DNA from: Symbiodinium natans
Lineage: Eukaryota > Sar > Dinophyceae > Suessiales > Symbiodiniaceae
Reading direction: 5' to 3'
Length of the DNA stretch: 64,000 nt
Assembly (NCBI GenBank): GCA_905221605.1
Contig: CAJNDS010001113.1
Span: 1,095,163-1,159,162 of the forward strand
Shown here: piece after piece, positions 11,462-21,891 of the stretch
Layout of the letters: each line of letters starts with the position of its first letter
Numbering within the stretch: the stretch's first letter is position 1
Made by a program: the position numbers and the translations under genes
The notes under the pieces: model-generated
What the model was told of the DNA's origin: nothing
What the model saw: the letters and a program-made list of their open reading frames with translations, nothing else
The model's database searches: none

Positions 11462-14400
11462 TGGTAGCGGAGCACCTGAGTCAGGGTGCGATGATGCTAC
11501 AGCAAGCTGGATGGACGAAGATTTTTCCATGGAGCATGATGGTTTTCATGTCTGTGCGAGAAGTGTGTGCCAGCAACCTCCAGAACCTTCAGCAGATGGC
11601 AGAGCAGACAGTTGCAGCAAGCAGTGGTGCCCTGGACGCTTTGAGTTCAGGAAGATGGCAGCAGGAATTGTTCCTGTTTGCAGTGCTGGTTTTCATGAGC
11701 AGCATTTTAGCAGGAATGGCGTGGTCGTTCTTGCGAGAGATTGCAACTGAAGAGCGAGAGATCGAGACTGTCGCCCATGAAGAGTTCATGCCTGATGTTT
11801 ACATTGCAAAGTCAAGAACAGCAGTGCACAAGCATCGAGAATGCCGTGGCCTGGACAGTGCGGATCAGGCGCAAGTCGTACGTGCACCTGGATGTAGAGT
11901 TTGCTTTCCAGATGGCTATGTTTACATTCAAGGGCAGACAGAAGTAAAGAGAAGGAGGTTTACCCAGATGACTGGATGTGGTTTCTGGATGAGAGTCCTT
12001 TGCAGTGCAGTTCTTCTACTTTGTGCAGGGCTCGTTACAGCAGAAGGTTGGTTGTTGATGATCAAGAATGTGAAAGCAAAGGCAGCAAGAAGCAGTACAG
12101 AGATATTGCTAGATGAAGCAGAGCTCGTTATGTCAAAGCCGCTGCCCAGGAATTCGATTTCCCTCCAGGATGACCTGAAGACTATTGCCTTGGAGGATGA
12201 GCATGCCGAGGTGCAGCATGCGACTCATGCACTTGGTGGAAGCAGCAAGAATGTGCATGTGAGAAGAGAGAGAGAAGAGACAGAACATGTGGAGCTCATG
12301 TCCTTCAGTTTGCAGCGTCGTCAAACCAAAGAAGCCCCAATACGCTATGAAGATCAAGACAACGAAGAAAACTACAACCTCGAGATTGTGAAGTACATGA
12401 TCGCAGGATTTGAAGCATCAAGAAACTTCGACATCACGAATTTGAAGATTGAGGTGAAAAGATGGTATGAAGGTACAAGAAGATTCCTTCGAAGCCTTGA
12501 GTCGAGCTACGCCCCTGAGATCTCAGTCATGTTTCACAAGCAGAAGGAAATCATTTTCGTGTTGATGATCGTGATGTGCACCCCGATTGGTTTGGTTACT
12601 TGGATCAGCCTGTACAACATGTGTGCCATCCAAAGCAAAAGAAAAGAGTGTTTGAAGAGAAGAGTTTCGAGGAGAGCCAGGTATCAAGAAGTTCGTGCAT
12701 GTGGTGTTCAGAAGAAGACGCTCATGTTCATTGTGTTGCTGTATACAAACACGCAAGCAGCTGAAGCCATGAATGCTCAGATGGAGCAAGCAATGCAATC
12801 TTTGGCCCAGCAGACAGCAACGAACACCCAACAGATAAACGACCTGGTTAGCGCAGTTCAGCAGCAAGCATCCCAGCAGCAGCAAGCAAGCACAGCAGCT
12901 CAAAGTGCAGCAGCAGCCAGTGAAGGCGAGATGAGAGAAATGTTTCGCAACATGCTACAAGTGGCTACAAGAACGAGCACAGCGGTCCACGAGGCAGCAA
13001 GCATGATCAACAATATGGGTCAAATGCATCGAGATTTTCGTGAGCATCAAGAAGCACGAGAACAAGCACAAGCAGAAAGAGAAAAGAGAAGAGAGAAGGG
13101 AGATGTCGAGTTGCACAAGATGATCAAGACCCCCGACGTGTTCAACCCAAGCAGTTTCAAAGAAGAGCATGAAGGCTGGAGTGAATTCAGACACAAGATG
13201 CGAACCTGGATTGGAGCGTTGGACCCAGAGATGTTAGCAAGAATTGAAGCCGTTGAAGCAAAGAGAAGTGAAGCTGTTGAGTTTTCCACCTTGAGTGACG
13301 AGCACAAAGCCGTTAGCAAGAAGCTCTACACGATCCTCACTTCGTACACGAAAGGTCGCCCATTGAGAACGATCAAGCAGATTACAGAGGAGAATGGTTT
13401 AGAAGCATGGAGAATTTTGCTCGAAGAACACGAACCCTACACTCGTGGTAGAAGTCTTCGTTTGCTGACTACCCTCACGAAGTACAAGTTTGAAAACAAG
13501 AAGACCACCATGGAGAACATCCTTGCATTCGAAGAAGCAATCGAGCAGTATGAAAAGGCATCAGGAGATGTGGTGCAAGATGATTTGAAGATTTCAATTA
13601 TCCTCAATCAGCAAGATGGTCAACTTCGACAACACATGTTGCTCAACTTGAGAGATGATACAAAGTATTCAAGTCTTCGTCAGTTTCTCCTGTCCTATGA
13701 GCAAAACACGCGCTGGACCACAACTGACTTGATCAACGCCGGCAACGACCACGGTGGACAAGCAGACATGGATGTCAGCAACGTGAACAAAGATGATAGA
13801 AAAAGGCCCTGGAGATCCAAAGGAAAAGGAAAAGGAAAGTTCAGCAAAGGCAAAGGAAAGGGCAAAGGAAAATGGAGGAAAGGAAAGTCCAAAGGAAAAG
13901 GCAAGTGTGGCAACGACTACGGCTACAACTCCAAAGGACGAGGAAGAGGAAAAGGTCGTGGTCGAGGTCGCGGTCGTTTTGGTCGTGGAAAAGGATTTGG
14001 TCGTGGATTTGGAAAAGGACGCGGAAAAGCAAGCTTTGGTCCTCAGTGTTGTCATTACTGTGGAAAGCCTGGTCACTTTGAAGCCCAATGCAGACAGAAG
14101 CAGAGAGATTTTGGTGATGTTCGAAACGTGAACGACGACCAGCAAAGTACTACAGCAGCCAGTTCTACTGCAGCACCAAGCACGTCAAGCACCACGAACG
14201 TGACGAGCGTCAGCAGGAACCAAGCAAAGACCGTGCGCCAAATCTCCATGATCCACATTGGAGATCCTCCACAACAGTATCCAGAAGTTTTCGAAGTCGA
14301 CACGGAGGCAGAAGAAGAACTTGAGATTGACTATTTTGGTCGTGTGCTACGTGTTGAAGAATTTCAGCTTAGCGATGCAGAGCAAGAAGAAGAAGAAGAA

Positions 14401-17400
14401 CACGAGCACCAAGAAGAAGATGATCCTTTGATGTTGTGGTGGAAAGATGGTTGTGAGCACGAAGAAGATTGCAATCTTTGTGTCCGTGCAGTCCAAGAAT
14501 CATTTTATGAGAGCAGTCCTGTCTATGAGAAGATAGAAGTGATCTTGGACAGTGGCGCTGATGTCAGCCTCATTCCTCTGTGGCTTGGCAAAGAGGGAGT
14601 GCCTGTGAAGAAGAAGAACGATTCAGGCATCAGAGACGCACAAGGAAGAAAGATTCCTGTAAAAGGAAAGAGAGCAATCAACTTGACTATGTTCAGCTCG
14701 AAGCAAGAAGCAGTCAAGATGCAAGAATGCTTCATCGTTGCGAATGTGGTCAATCCTTTGTTGGCAGTCGGAAAGCTACTCAAGAATGGCTGGGAGATTG
14801 TCAAGAAGGATGATGGCTTGATGTTGTCAGACGGAATGTCAGACATCCCTGTTCACTACCACAAGAACTCGCTGGCTACTTATGCTTATTTGCAAGCAGG
14901 AAAGAGGTATGAGAGCGAAGCCTATGTGAACCTGGAGCAGGAACACGTTCGCACCGTCATTCAGCTGAACTCCCACATAGCTGATGCAGCAAGAAAGCAA
15001 GAACCTGGCTGGCATGATACAGACAGCATTGTGGTTGTGCACTACTCCCCGGCGCAGTCGAAGTACAAAGATCCCACGGACATGTACCGTACGGAGGATT
15101 TTCCGTACAGAAGCACGATGATCAAGACAGAAGATGGTACATGGAAAGCCGTTGAAGTGTGCAAGAAGTATGCGCAGAAGATGGACCCGTTTGAGGATAT
15201 CAGCGCAGGCGGGGAATTTGAAGTGGTGACAGCATTGTCGTCACGAGTTATCCCGCTGAATGTCTTGGGTATCCCCTTGAAGAAAGATGAACGCCAAGAA
15301 CAAGAAGCAAGAACCAGCGACACTTGGAGCATCGAGAAGGCTGGTACGGAACTTGTGCGGTACCATAACACGCCGCGCACCCACAAGTTCAACCCTGAGA
15401 ACGTAGCTGGAATGCCCACGGACATTGAGAATTTGACGTCCTGGAGATACACTATTGGTGAGTGTGTCTATGCCACGAATTTGTATGAAGACGAAGATGA
15501 TTGGAGCAGAGACACAGAACCTCCTGAAGAAGCATTCGCTTTGCCGTGGTATGGTCAGACCAGATTTCGTCTCAAAGAACCTGTTCGTGATGATAGAAGA
15601 AGCAGTGCACAAGAGCAAGAGGCAAAGAGACAGAAGCTTGAAGAAGAAAAGAAAAGTTTCCTCCCAGAAGATGTGCAGATGGAAGAAGCCCCTCGAGGTG
15701 AAGTTGAACGAGATTCTCTTGTGTTCACCTACGATGGCTATGAGTACAGCAAGAATAGCAGCGTGCAGATTTTGCGTCAACTTTGTCGCGAATTTGAAGT
15801 ACCAAGCAGTGGCAGCAAAGAACAGATGCTGAAGCGCTTGTCTCGCGCAGCTCAGGAGCGCGAAGCGGCAGACAGCCTAGCCCTCGGGCGCAGGCAGTAT
15901 GAAGCGCAAGTCGCGCCACTGATGAGGAAGCGCGAAGAACGCCCCAATGAGCAGGAAGTGATGCTACACAACCTGACTCACCTGCCATTTGCTGGCTGGT
16001 GTGAGCATTGCGTCGCCACACGGGCGAAAGAAAATCAGCATCGGAAGAGCGAATTGACTCGCTCCCCCGCTGAAGAGAGCAGCAAGTCAACACTCTGTTT
16101 TGACTTTGCGTACACCTCAACGAGCAGCTCTGAGGCGCAGCCCATGGTCACGCTGATCGCGAATGATGCATGGTCCAAGTGGTTTGTCGCCGTGCCCGTA
16201 GCAAGAAGAGGAGGCGCAGATGCGCTGAGGCACATGACCGAAGCGTTGACTACAGCTACACTGCAGCTTGGGTACTCAGAAATCAATGTGAAGGCAGACA
16301 ATGAAGGTGTTTGCAGAAGCTTGAAGATTGCACTCCAGAAAATGCGTGGAGCGCATGGCCTGAGCACTACACTTCTTTCAAGTGTACCCCATGATCACGA
16401 AAGCAATGGTTTGGCCGAGCGTGCAGTCCAAACAGTCAGAAGGCGTGCGAATTGTATCCTGGATGAGGTCAGAGTGAAGACAGAACTTCCTCTTAGCCAT
16501 GAACACCCACTGATGTCGTGGGCAATGCGACACTCTGCGTGGCTACTCAACCGTTTTCATCGGTCCTCAGCAACAGGAAAGACGCCGTATGAATTCATGA
16601 CAGGCCAACCGTATCGAGGAGAACTCGTACCATTTGCAAGCACGATTATGGTGAAACGCTTGAGACCGAAGCGCAAAGGTGACCGTTTGTGGACGTTCGG
16701 AGTGTTCCTCGGCAAGACTGAATCTGGAATGTGGCTTACTTTCCAGAGCGATGGCATTCACGCATCAAGAAGTGCGAGACCAGTTGGTGAAGCTTACGAC
16801 GCGAAGGCCATCAGCAGCGTGAACGTTTTCACTTGGTCGATCAAGAACAACACACTTGGCAGCCGAGTACTACCTCAGAAAAGATTGGTTTCTCCGCAGA
16901 TTGTTCTTCCAGCAGTTGCAGCAGGTGAAGAACGAAAAAGCCTTGAAGATGAAGTTGCAGACGAAGCCGCCTCTGATCCTCCAACAAGTGATGAAGAGAA
17001 AGCAAGAAGAGATGCAGAAGAATTGCTTCAAGAATTTGAACTTGTCCATGATGAGCATGATCCTCTTGCAGATATGGTTTCCGAGCATGAAGATGAAAGA
17101 GAAGAAGTTCCTGAAGAAGCAAAGATGGATCGAGAAAGCAGACCAGACTTCGAATGTGTTGGTTCACCAAGCAAGATCCCAAGAACAAGAGTTGAGCTTC
17201 CCAGGTTTGGACCTGGAGCATCGTCTTCGGTGATGAGAGCAGAAAGAATGCCCGACAATGATGAGAGGTCGGACGAAGAAGAAGATTGCTTTGCAGGCAG
17301 TGAATCTGGTGACTTTGAGACAGAAGATGAATGGAGCGATGAAGAACAACAAGAAGAAGTTCAAGTCCTTCCAGAAAGTTTCTTCTCAGAGGAAGCAGGA

Positions 17401-17601
17401 CCTCCTCAACTCGCAGAAGAAGACCTCGAGATCTTTGACGATGCCGCAGCAGGAAAAGAAGTTTCCAGATTGACAAAGATGGGTGTCATAGAAGAGGTGC
17501 CCATGGAGCAAGAAGAGAGCAAAGAAGTTGTTTGGTTGACAACAAAGCTGGTTTTCGACTGGAGATTTCGGGAGTCAGAAAACGTCATCTGCGAGAACTG
17601 A
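11437..17601 (+). CDS. Copia polyprotein part 1: membrane region-Gag-protease-integrase-start of RT
   Basis: A 2054-codon frame starting at ATGATG inside the 5' LTR. Residues ~77-99, ~183-202, ~371-395 and ~427-445 are hydrophobic, membrane-like segments. Between the first two lies an H-x3-4-C...C-x2-C cluster (HKHRECRGLD...CRVC) that may bind metal. Q/A-rich and helical Gag follows, then a KGKGK/GRGRG tract (~788-866) and a CCHC knuckle CHYCGKPGHFEAQC (~871-885) for RNA binding. The protease site is ILDSGADVSLIP (~1035). The integrase has an HHCC-like finger (HNLTHLPFAGWCEHC, ~1508) and catalytic residues in LCFDFAY, VKADNEG and SNGLAER, with 39 residues between the last two. The frame stops at 17601 just after the RT entry segment WLTTKLVFDWRFRE. 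RT continues in the +1 frame. Confidence 0.93.
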   Translation: MMFTTFFNMVAEHLSQGAMMLQQAGWTKIFPWSMMVFMSVREVCASNLQNLQQMAEQTVAASSGALDALSSGRWQQELFLFAVLVFMSSILAGMAWSFLREIATEEREIETVAHEEFMPDVYIAKSRTAVHKHRECRGLDSADQAQVVRAPGCRVCFPDGYVYIQGQTEVKRRRFTQMTGCGFWMRVLCSAVLLLCAGLVTAEGWLLMIKNVKAKAARSSTEILLDEAELVMSKPLPRNSISLQDDLKTIALEDEHAEVQHATHALGGSSKNVHVRREREETEHVELMSFSLQRRQTKEAPIRYEDQDNEENYNLEIVKYMIAGFEASRNFDITNLKIEVKRWYEGTRRFLRSLESSYAPEISVMFHKQKEIIFVLMIVMCTPIGLVTWISLYNMCAIQSKRKECLKRRVSRRARYQEVRACGVQKKTLMFIVLLYTNTQAAEAMNAQMEQAMQSLAQQTATNTQQINDLVSAVQQQASQQQQASTAAQSAAAASEGEMREMFRNMLQVATRTSTAVHEAASMINNMGQMHRDFREHQEAREQAQAEREKRREKGDVELHKMIKTPDVFNPSSFKEEHEGWSEFRHKMRTWIGALDPEMLARIEAVEAKRSEAVEFSTLSDEHKAVSKKLYTILTSYTKGRPLRTIKQITEENGLEAWRILLEEHEPYTRGRSLRLLTTLTKYKFENKKTTMENILAFEEAIEQYEKASGDVVQDDLKISIILNQQDGQLRQHMLLNLRDDTKYSSLRQFLLSYEQNTRWTTTDLINAGNDHGGQADMDVSNVNKDDRKRPWRSKGKGKGKFSKGKGKGKGKWRKGKSKGKGKCGNDYGYNSKGRGRGKGRGRGRGRFGRGKGFGRGFGKGRGKASFGPQCCHYCGKPGHFEAQCRQKQRDFGDVRNVNDDQQSTTAASSTAAPSTSSTTNVTSVSRNQAKTVRQISMIHIGDPPQQYPEVFEVDTEAEEELEIDYFGRVLRVEEFQLSDAEQEEEEEHEHQEEDDPLMLWWKDGCEHEEDCNLCVRAVQESFYESSPVYEKIEVILDSGADVSLIPLWLGKEGVPVKKKNDSGIRDAQGRKIPVKGKRAINLTMFSSKQEAVKMQECFIVANVVNPLLAVGKLLKNGWEIVKKDDGLMLSDGMSDIPVHYHKNSLATYAYLQAGKRYESEAYVNLEQEHVRTVIQLNSHIADAARKQEPGWHDTDSIVVVHYSPAQSKYKDPTDMYRTEDFPYRSTMIKTEDGTWKAVEVCKKYAQKMDPFEDISAGGEFEVVTALSSRVIPLNVLGIPLKKDERQEQEARTSDTWSIEKAGTELVRYHNTPRTHKFNPENVAGMPTDIENLTSWRYTIGECVYATNLYEDEDDWSRDTEPPEEAFALPWYGQTRFRLKEPVRDDRRSSAQEQEAKRQKLEEEKKSFLPEDVQMEEAPRGEVERDSLVFTYDGYEYSKNSSVQILRQLCREFEVPSSGSKEQMLKRLSRAAQEREAADSLALGRRQYEAQVAPLMRKREERPNEQEVMLHNLTHLPFAGWCEHCVATRAKENQHRKSELTRSPAEESSKSTLCFDFAYTSTSSSEAQPMVTLIANDAWSKWFVAVPVARRGGADALRHMTEALTTATLQLGYSEINVKADNEGVCRSLKIALQKMRGAHGLSTTLLSSVPHDHESNGLAERAVQTVRRRANCILDEVRVKTELPLSHEHPLMSWAMRHSAWLLNRFHRSSATGKTPYEFMTGQPYRGELVPFASTIMVKRLRPKRKGDRLWTFGVFLGKTESGMWLTFQSDGIHASRSARPVGEAYDAKAISSVNVFTWSIKNNTLGSRVLPQKRLVSPQIVLPAVAAGEERKSLEDEVADEAASDPPTSDEEKARRDAEELLQEFELVHDEHDPLADMVSEHEDEREEVPEEAKMDRESRPDFECVGSPSKIPRTRVELPRFGPGASSSVMRAERMPDNDERSDEEEDCFAGSESGDFETEDEWSDEEQQEEVQVLPESFFSEEAGPPQLAEEDLEIFDDAAAGKEVSRLTKMGVIEEVPMEQEESKEVVWLTTKLVFDWRFRESENVICEN
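11462..11473 (+). promoter_or_regulatory. Primer-binding site, initiator Met tRNA-like
   Basis: TGGTAGCGGAGC begins at the very first base after the 5' LTR. A primer-binding site is expected there. TGGTA(G/T)C(A)GAG is complementary to the 3' end of eukaryotic initiator Met tRNAs, the usual copia primer. The match is good over 11 bases with one difference. The site also encodes protein, because the reading frame starts upstream in the LTR. Confidence 0.8.
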
Positions 17602-18815
17602 GATCCCTGAAGGGCAACAAGAAGTTCCTCATGAAGCCCTGAAGCCACGAAGATGCTGGCAGAGAAGAGCAAGGCTGGTAGCAAGAGAGTATAACAACTC
17701 GAAGCGAGAAGATGTTTTCAGCCCAGCTACCTCTCCGTCGTTGACGAAGCTGATTCCAATTTTGGCATTGGCAAATCGATGGAGTATTTGGTCGCTTGAC
17801 ATCAAAGATGCATTTTTGCAGGTTCCCCAGAAGAGACCTGTACACTGCAAGATTCCACGAGGAAAAGGAAGTCAAGCAGTACACGGAATGGAGGCCAAAT
17901 GCTGGCGTCTTGGTCGTGTCCTTCCTGGACAAAGAGATGCTAGTCTTCTGTGGAGCGAATTTTGCGCAGAACTTTTGCAGCAAGAAGGCTATGAGAAAAG
18001 CGTCGCAAATCCAGCGTTGTTTCGCTTGATCAAGAACGGCAAGGTCGTATCCGTTTGCATCGTACATGTCGATGACCTTCAAGTAGCAGGAAAAGCAGCA
18101 GTGGTGAAGCCCGTCCTCGAAGCTTTAGCGAAGAAGGTGAAGCTACAAGTAGAAGGACCTTTTCTGACAGAAGAAGATTATCGCAATGGATTTTCCAAGC
18201 AGTCTGTGCGTTTTCTCAAGAGAAGGTATAGCTATGAAGACGGAAAGTTGTTTGTCCGCCCTGACACCAAGTATGTCACCAAGCTCCTTGAAAAGCTACG
18301 CCTTGGATCGAGAAGAGAGAAAGCTACCCCTGCAGCAGGAAATGTGCAGAACACCGATGAGACAAAAGAGCTGGACGAGAACAAGAAGAATGTGTACCGA
18401 AGTTGTGTCGGTATACTGCTATATCTTGCCCAAGATCGTCCTGACATCCAGTATGCAGTCCGAAATTTGGCAACTGGAATGAAGGCTCCTACGCAGAAGA
18501 AGCAGAAAGAGCTCGAGCATTGCGCGTTGTATCTGAAGAAGACTGCAGGCTACGCGGTTTGCTACACAGCAGGGAGACCTGGAACGGCAACCTTGCAAAG
18601 AAGCAAGAATTTGGAGCAAGATTCCGAGAATGAGAACGAGAAGAGCATCGAGAATGGCAGTCACCTGGTCGAAGTATTTTCTGACGCCGACTGGGCCGGC
18701 AACAAGAGCAGCCGGAAATCTGTATCAGGAGGAGTCATCTTCCTGGACGGCCAGTATGCGTTTTCTTACTCAAGAACGCAGAAAACTGTGGCACTTTCCA
18801 GTGGCGAGTCGTGCT
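17590..18815 (+). CDS. Copia polyprotein part 2: reverse transcriptase and start of RNase H
   Basis: This continues the polyprotein in the +1 frame. From about 17645 it reads RRCWQRRARLVAREYNNSKR, the usual lead-in to copia RT. Then come motif A (SLDIKDAFLQVP, about 17793), the LWSEFC and QEGYEKSVANPALF segments, and the catalytic HVDDLQVAG (about 18064; the usual first residue Y is replaced by H). The connection leads into RNase H: FSDADWAGNKSSRKSVSGG (about 18679) and ALSSGES (about 18800). There the frame shifts again by +1. It has no start codon of its own at the junction, so it is either expressed by frameshifting or broken by single-base indels. Confidence 0.9.
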
Positions 18816-21323
18816 GTCGCAGAAGGAATTGGCATTCGAGAAGCCGTAGAGTTCCTTTCTGGCAAAGCAGCGCGAATGAAGGCGTACACAGACAGCAGTG
18901 CAGCACGTGGCATTGTGCACCGGCAAGGTGTTGGTCGTATCAAGCACTTAGCAACGAGAATGCTCTGGTTGCAAGAAGTTACCAGAAACGGCCTATGCAG
19001 CGTGAAGGCAGTGAGCACTGTTTTCAACCCTGTCGACTTAGGGACCAAGCCCCTCAACGCATCGAGAATGAAGCTACTTTTGAACATCCTTCAAGTTCAT
19101 GATGATCGAGAAGCAATCGGTCGTGAAGAACGAATGGCCGCAGAAAGCACAGCTACAGTCAGAAGATTGACAAAGGTATCCGGAAGCAGACTTGGTTTGA
19201 CGTTATTGTCAGCTTTTGGTTTTGCAGTTGAATCTGCAGGTCAGCAAGAAGGAGATTTTGTAGCACGAAGATATTTTTGCATGCAGTTGATGAGTTTTGT
19301 GTTTGGTCCGTTTTCTACAGCTCAAGAGCCACCTCAAGAACTTCAAGAAGGTGAACAAGAAGTTTTACATGGTCACAGCAGCAACAGCAGCATGAAGTTT
19401 TCACATGTTTTCACGAGCATGCCTGAGCTTGAGATGTTGATGCCCGTGTGCATGGCTGTGATTGTTGTTCTGGTGACGATCATTGTCTACTTGGCAGTGA
19501 ACCAGAAGAAAGAGAAGAAGGGTGAGAAAGAAGAGAAGCCCAAAGAAAAGAAGCCTGAAGGTGAAGTCACAAAGAAGAAAGAAGAAGAAGACAAAGAGAA
19601 GAGCTCGCAAGGTGTCCTCGAAGACGACGAGACCGTGAAGAAGAAGTTCGACGAGCTGATCGCGAAGATGGAAGAGAAAGATCGTGCCTTGGAGAAAGAA
19701 AAGTTGAAGAGAGAAGAAGCAGAAGAGAAGGCGAAGGAAGCAGAAGAAGATCGTGACCAAGCATTTGTTATGAAAGCGAAGGTGGTTGCGAAGTTCAGTG
19801 AAGCTGAAGCAGAGAAGAAAGCTTTGGAGAAAGAGAAGGAAGAGTTAGAGAAGCAGAAAGAAGCGTACAAGCAAGATGCCAAAGAGGTGAGAGAGCAGTT
19901 GAAGAAGGACTACGACATGATCACGAAGCACATGAAGAAAGAAGCAGAGGAGAGAAAGAGAGAAGCAGAAGAGCTAGAAGCAGCAGAACAAAGAAGAGAG
20001 GAGGAAGACAAGATCAACGCAGAGATCAGGAAAGCCAACGAGGAAAAGATTGAAGCAGCAGAACGACAAAGGAGGAAAGAGGAGACAGACAAGAAAGCCG
20101 AAGCAATGAGACAAAAGGAGCAGGCAAAGAAGGCCCAGGAGGAGAAAGATGCCCAGGAGAAGGAAGCACAGGAAAGGAAAGCACAAGAGGAGAAGAAGAA
20201 GGCAGAGGAGAAGAAGGCACAAGAGGAGAAGGAAGCACAAGAAAGGAAGGCCCAAGAAGAGAAGGAAGCACAAGAGAGGAAAGCACAGGAGGAGAAGGAA
20301 GCACAGGAAAGGAAAGCACAAGAGGAGAAGGAAGCACAGGAGAAGGAGGATGAAAGGAACGAGGCAATCGCGAAGGAGAAGGCGAAGAAGCAAAGAGCAA
20401 AGTTAGAGGCCTATGAGGAGATGAGAAGAAAGGAGCAGGAAGCCCAAGAAGCGACGAAGGAAGAGAAGGAGAAGGCAAAGAAGGAGTTGAAGGAAGCACA
20501 GGAGCGAAAGACCCAGGCAGAAATTCAGGCAGAGAAGGAACGAGAAGGAATGAAGGAGATTGAAGTCGTTGAAGTTGAAGATTCAGGATCTGAAGATGAA
20601 AAGCCCACACTAGGAGCAGAAGGAAAGAAGGATGCAGAAGGCAATGTGTGGCAGATCCACAAAGGAGCATTGTGGGTCAAAATCAAAGGCCAGTGGTATG
20701 ATCCAAACTGGTGGACAAAGAAAGGATACAAACCACCGCCCGACTTTGCAGAGTCGAGCGAAGAAGGAAAAGAAGAAGGAAAAGAAGAAGGAGGAGCAGC
20801 AGGAACAGAAGAAAGAAGAGAGCAAGAAGAAGAGCAGCCCCGAGAACCACCGCAGAGAGGAGAGAAAGGTAGCAAGAACACAAAGGGCAGATGGAATGTG
20901 GTCACGTTCACAGATTGTGGTTGGATCTGGGAGTATTGCAAAGACACGAATGAGTATCGAGCAGTTCGGCTCGATCAGAAAGGATCAGCGCAGGTGAAAG
21001 GAGCGCAGATCAAAGGTGCCGAAGACTGGAACCTCGTGACCAAGCACTTCAAGAAGACAGGAAGGTGGGAGAGCCCCACAGAAATAAGAAGAGAGAGAGA
21101 TGAGCCTGAGGTGCAACAAGAAGGAAAGCGAGGAAGAAGAAGTCGAGAGCAAGAAGACTGGCAGCAAGAAAGTTGGCACCAGCAGCAGGACTGGTACGCC
21201 GACGACGGTTGGAGCCAGAACTACTGGGACGCAGACTACGCCTACTACCACTACGCCCCGAAAGGGAAGTACCAAGGAAAAGGGAAATGGAAGTATGGTG
21301 GTGGTGGCAAGAAAGGCTGGTAA
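18805..21323 (+). CDS. Copia polyprotein part 3: RNase H end plus long C-terminal extension
   Basis: Read in the third frame from about 18805. It finishes RNase H: RAVAEGIGIREAVEFLSGKA, then TDSSAARGIVHR (about 18889), and LGTKPLNASRM near 19050. Ordinary copia proteins end here, but this frame runs on for about 740 codons. A linker is followed by a strong membrane segment (MPVCMAVIVVLVTIIVYLAV, about 19441-19500). Then come ~350 residues of K/E/A-rich coiled coil with AQE(E/R)K repeats (about 19500-20560), a W-rich block (HKGALWVKIKGQWYDPNWW, about 20656), a second W-rich block near 20890, and a W/Q/Y/G-rich tail ending GGGGKKGW. No known domain is recognised in the extension. Membrane anchoring with a cytosolic coiled coil is inferred from sequence. 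Confidence 0.85.
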
Positions 21324-21882
21324 GAAGAAGAAGCCAGCAAGAAGCATCAAGAAGGGTGACGATTGAACGCAGCGTGAAGCATGTATAGATTTTCTGAAGC
21401 TGTGTACATAGAAGTTCGAGCACCCCGAACATTGCACGAAGTACAAAGTAGGTACAACGCAAGGACCCCAATACGCCTTGTGATATTCACACGAGTTTCA
21501 CCAAGAAGAAAGTAGTTTCACGAAGAGTTTCACGAAGCAGGACTAGGAGTGTAAGGTGCAGCCAGGTAGAGGCAAGAACAGTTGAAGAAAGAAGATGGTT
21601 AGGTAAAAGAGAAGACCACACCAGAGCCATAGGCTGGCCACAGGGCTGAGACTCACAAGATGAGGACTCTAAGACAAGCCCGTGTAACTAGAAATTCGAG
21701 GTTAGGAGTTTATGCATGTTTCAAGAAACAAAGCAGAAAGAACTGGGTAAAAGACCTTGGACCAGAGGAGACGAATGTCCCCAGTTCAGTACACTTGAAG
21801 TCCGAAACAGCTCTTCGTCTTTTGGCACAGCAGTGAGAATCACTGCAGGAAAGAGAACGCCCTAAAGCCTTCGATCTGTTCC
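21324..21882 (+). other. 3' non-coding region of the copia element
   Basis: About 560 bases between the polyprotein stop and the 3' LTR. It holds three close copies of a GAGTTTCACSAAG-like motif (about 21491-21540) and otherwise no recognisable feature. A region of this kind normally carries the 3' untranslated sequence and packaging or priming signals. Confidence 0.6.
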
Positions 21883-21891
21883 GAGGCGGGG
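21883..21891 (+). promoter_or_regulatory. Probable polypurine tract
   Basis: GAGGCGGGG directly abuts the 3' LTR, where the plus-strand primer is expected. It is short and has one C, so this is a position-based call. Confidence 0.5.

Noticed and set aside
13669-14145. Minus-strand frames opposite the KG-rich Gag tract
   Set aside because: Shadow of the strongly biased plus-strand codons; low complexity only.
19401-20947. Large minus-strand leucine/serine-rich frames opposite the coiled-coil extension
   Set aside because: Reverse of K/E codons gives L/F/S-rich frames; the plus-strand reading is continuous with RNase H.
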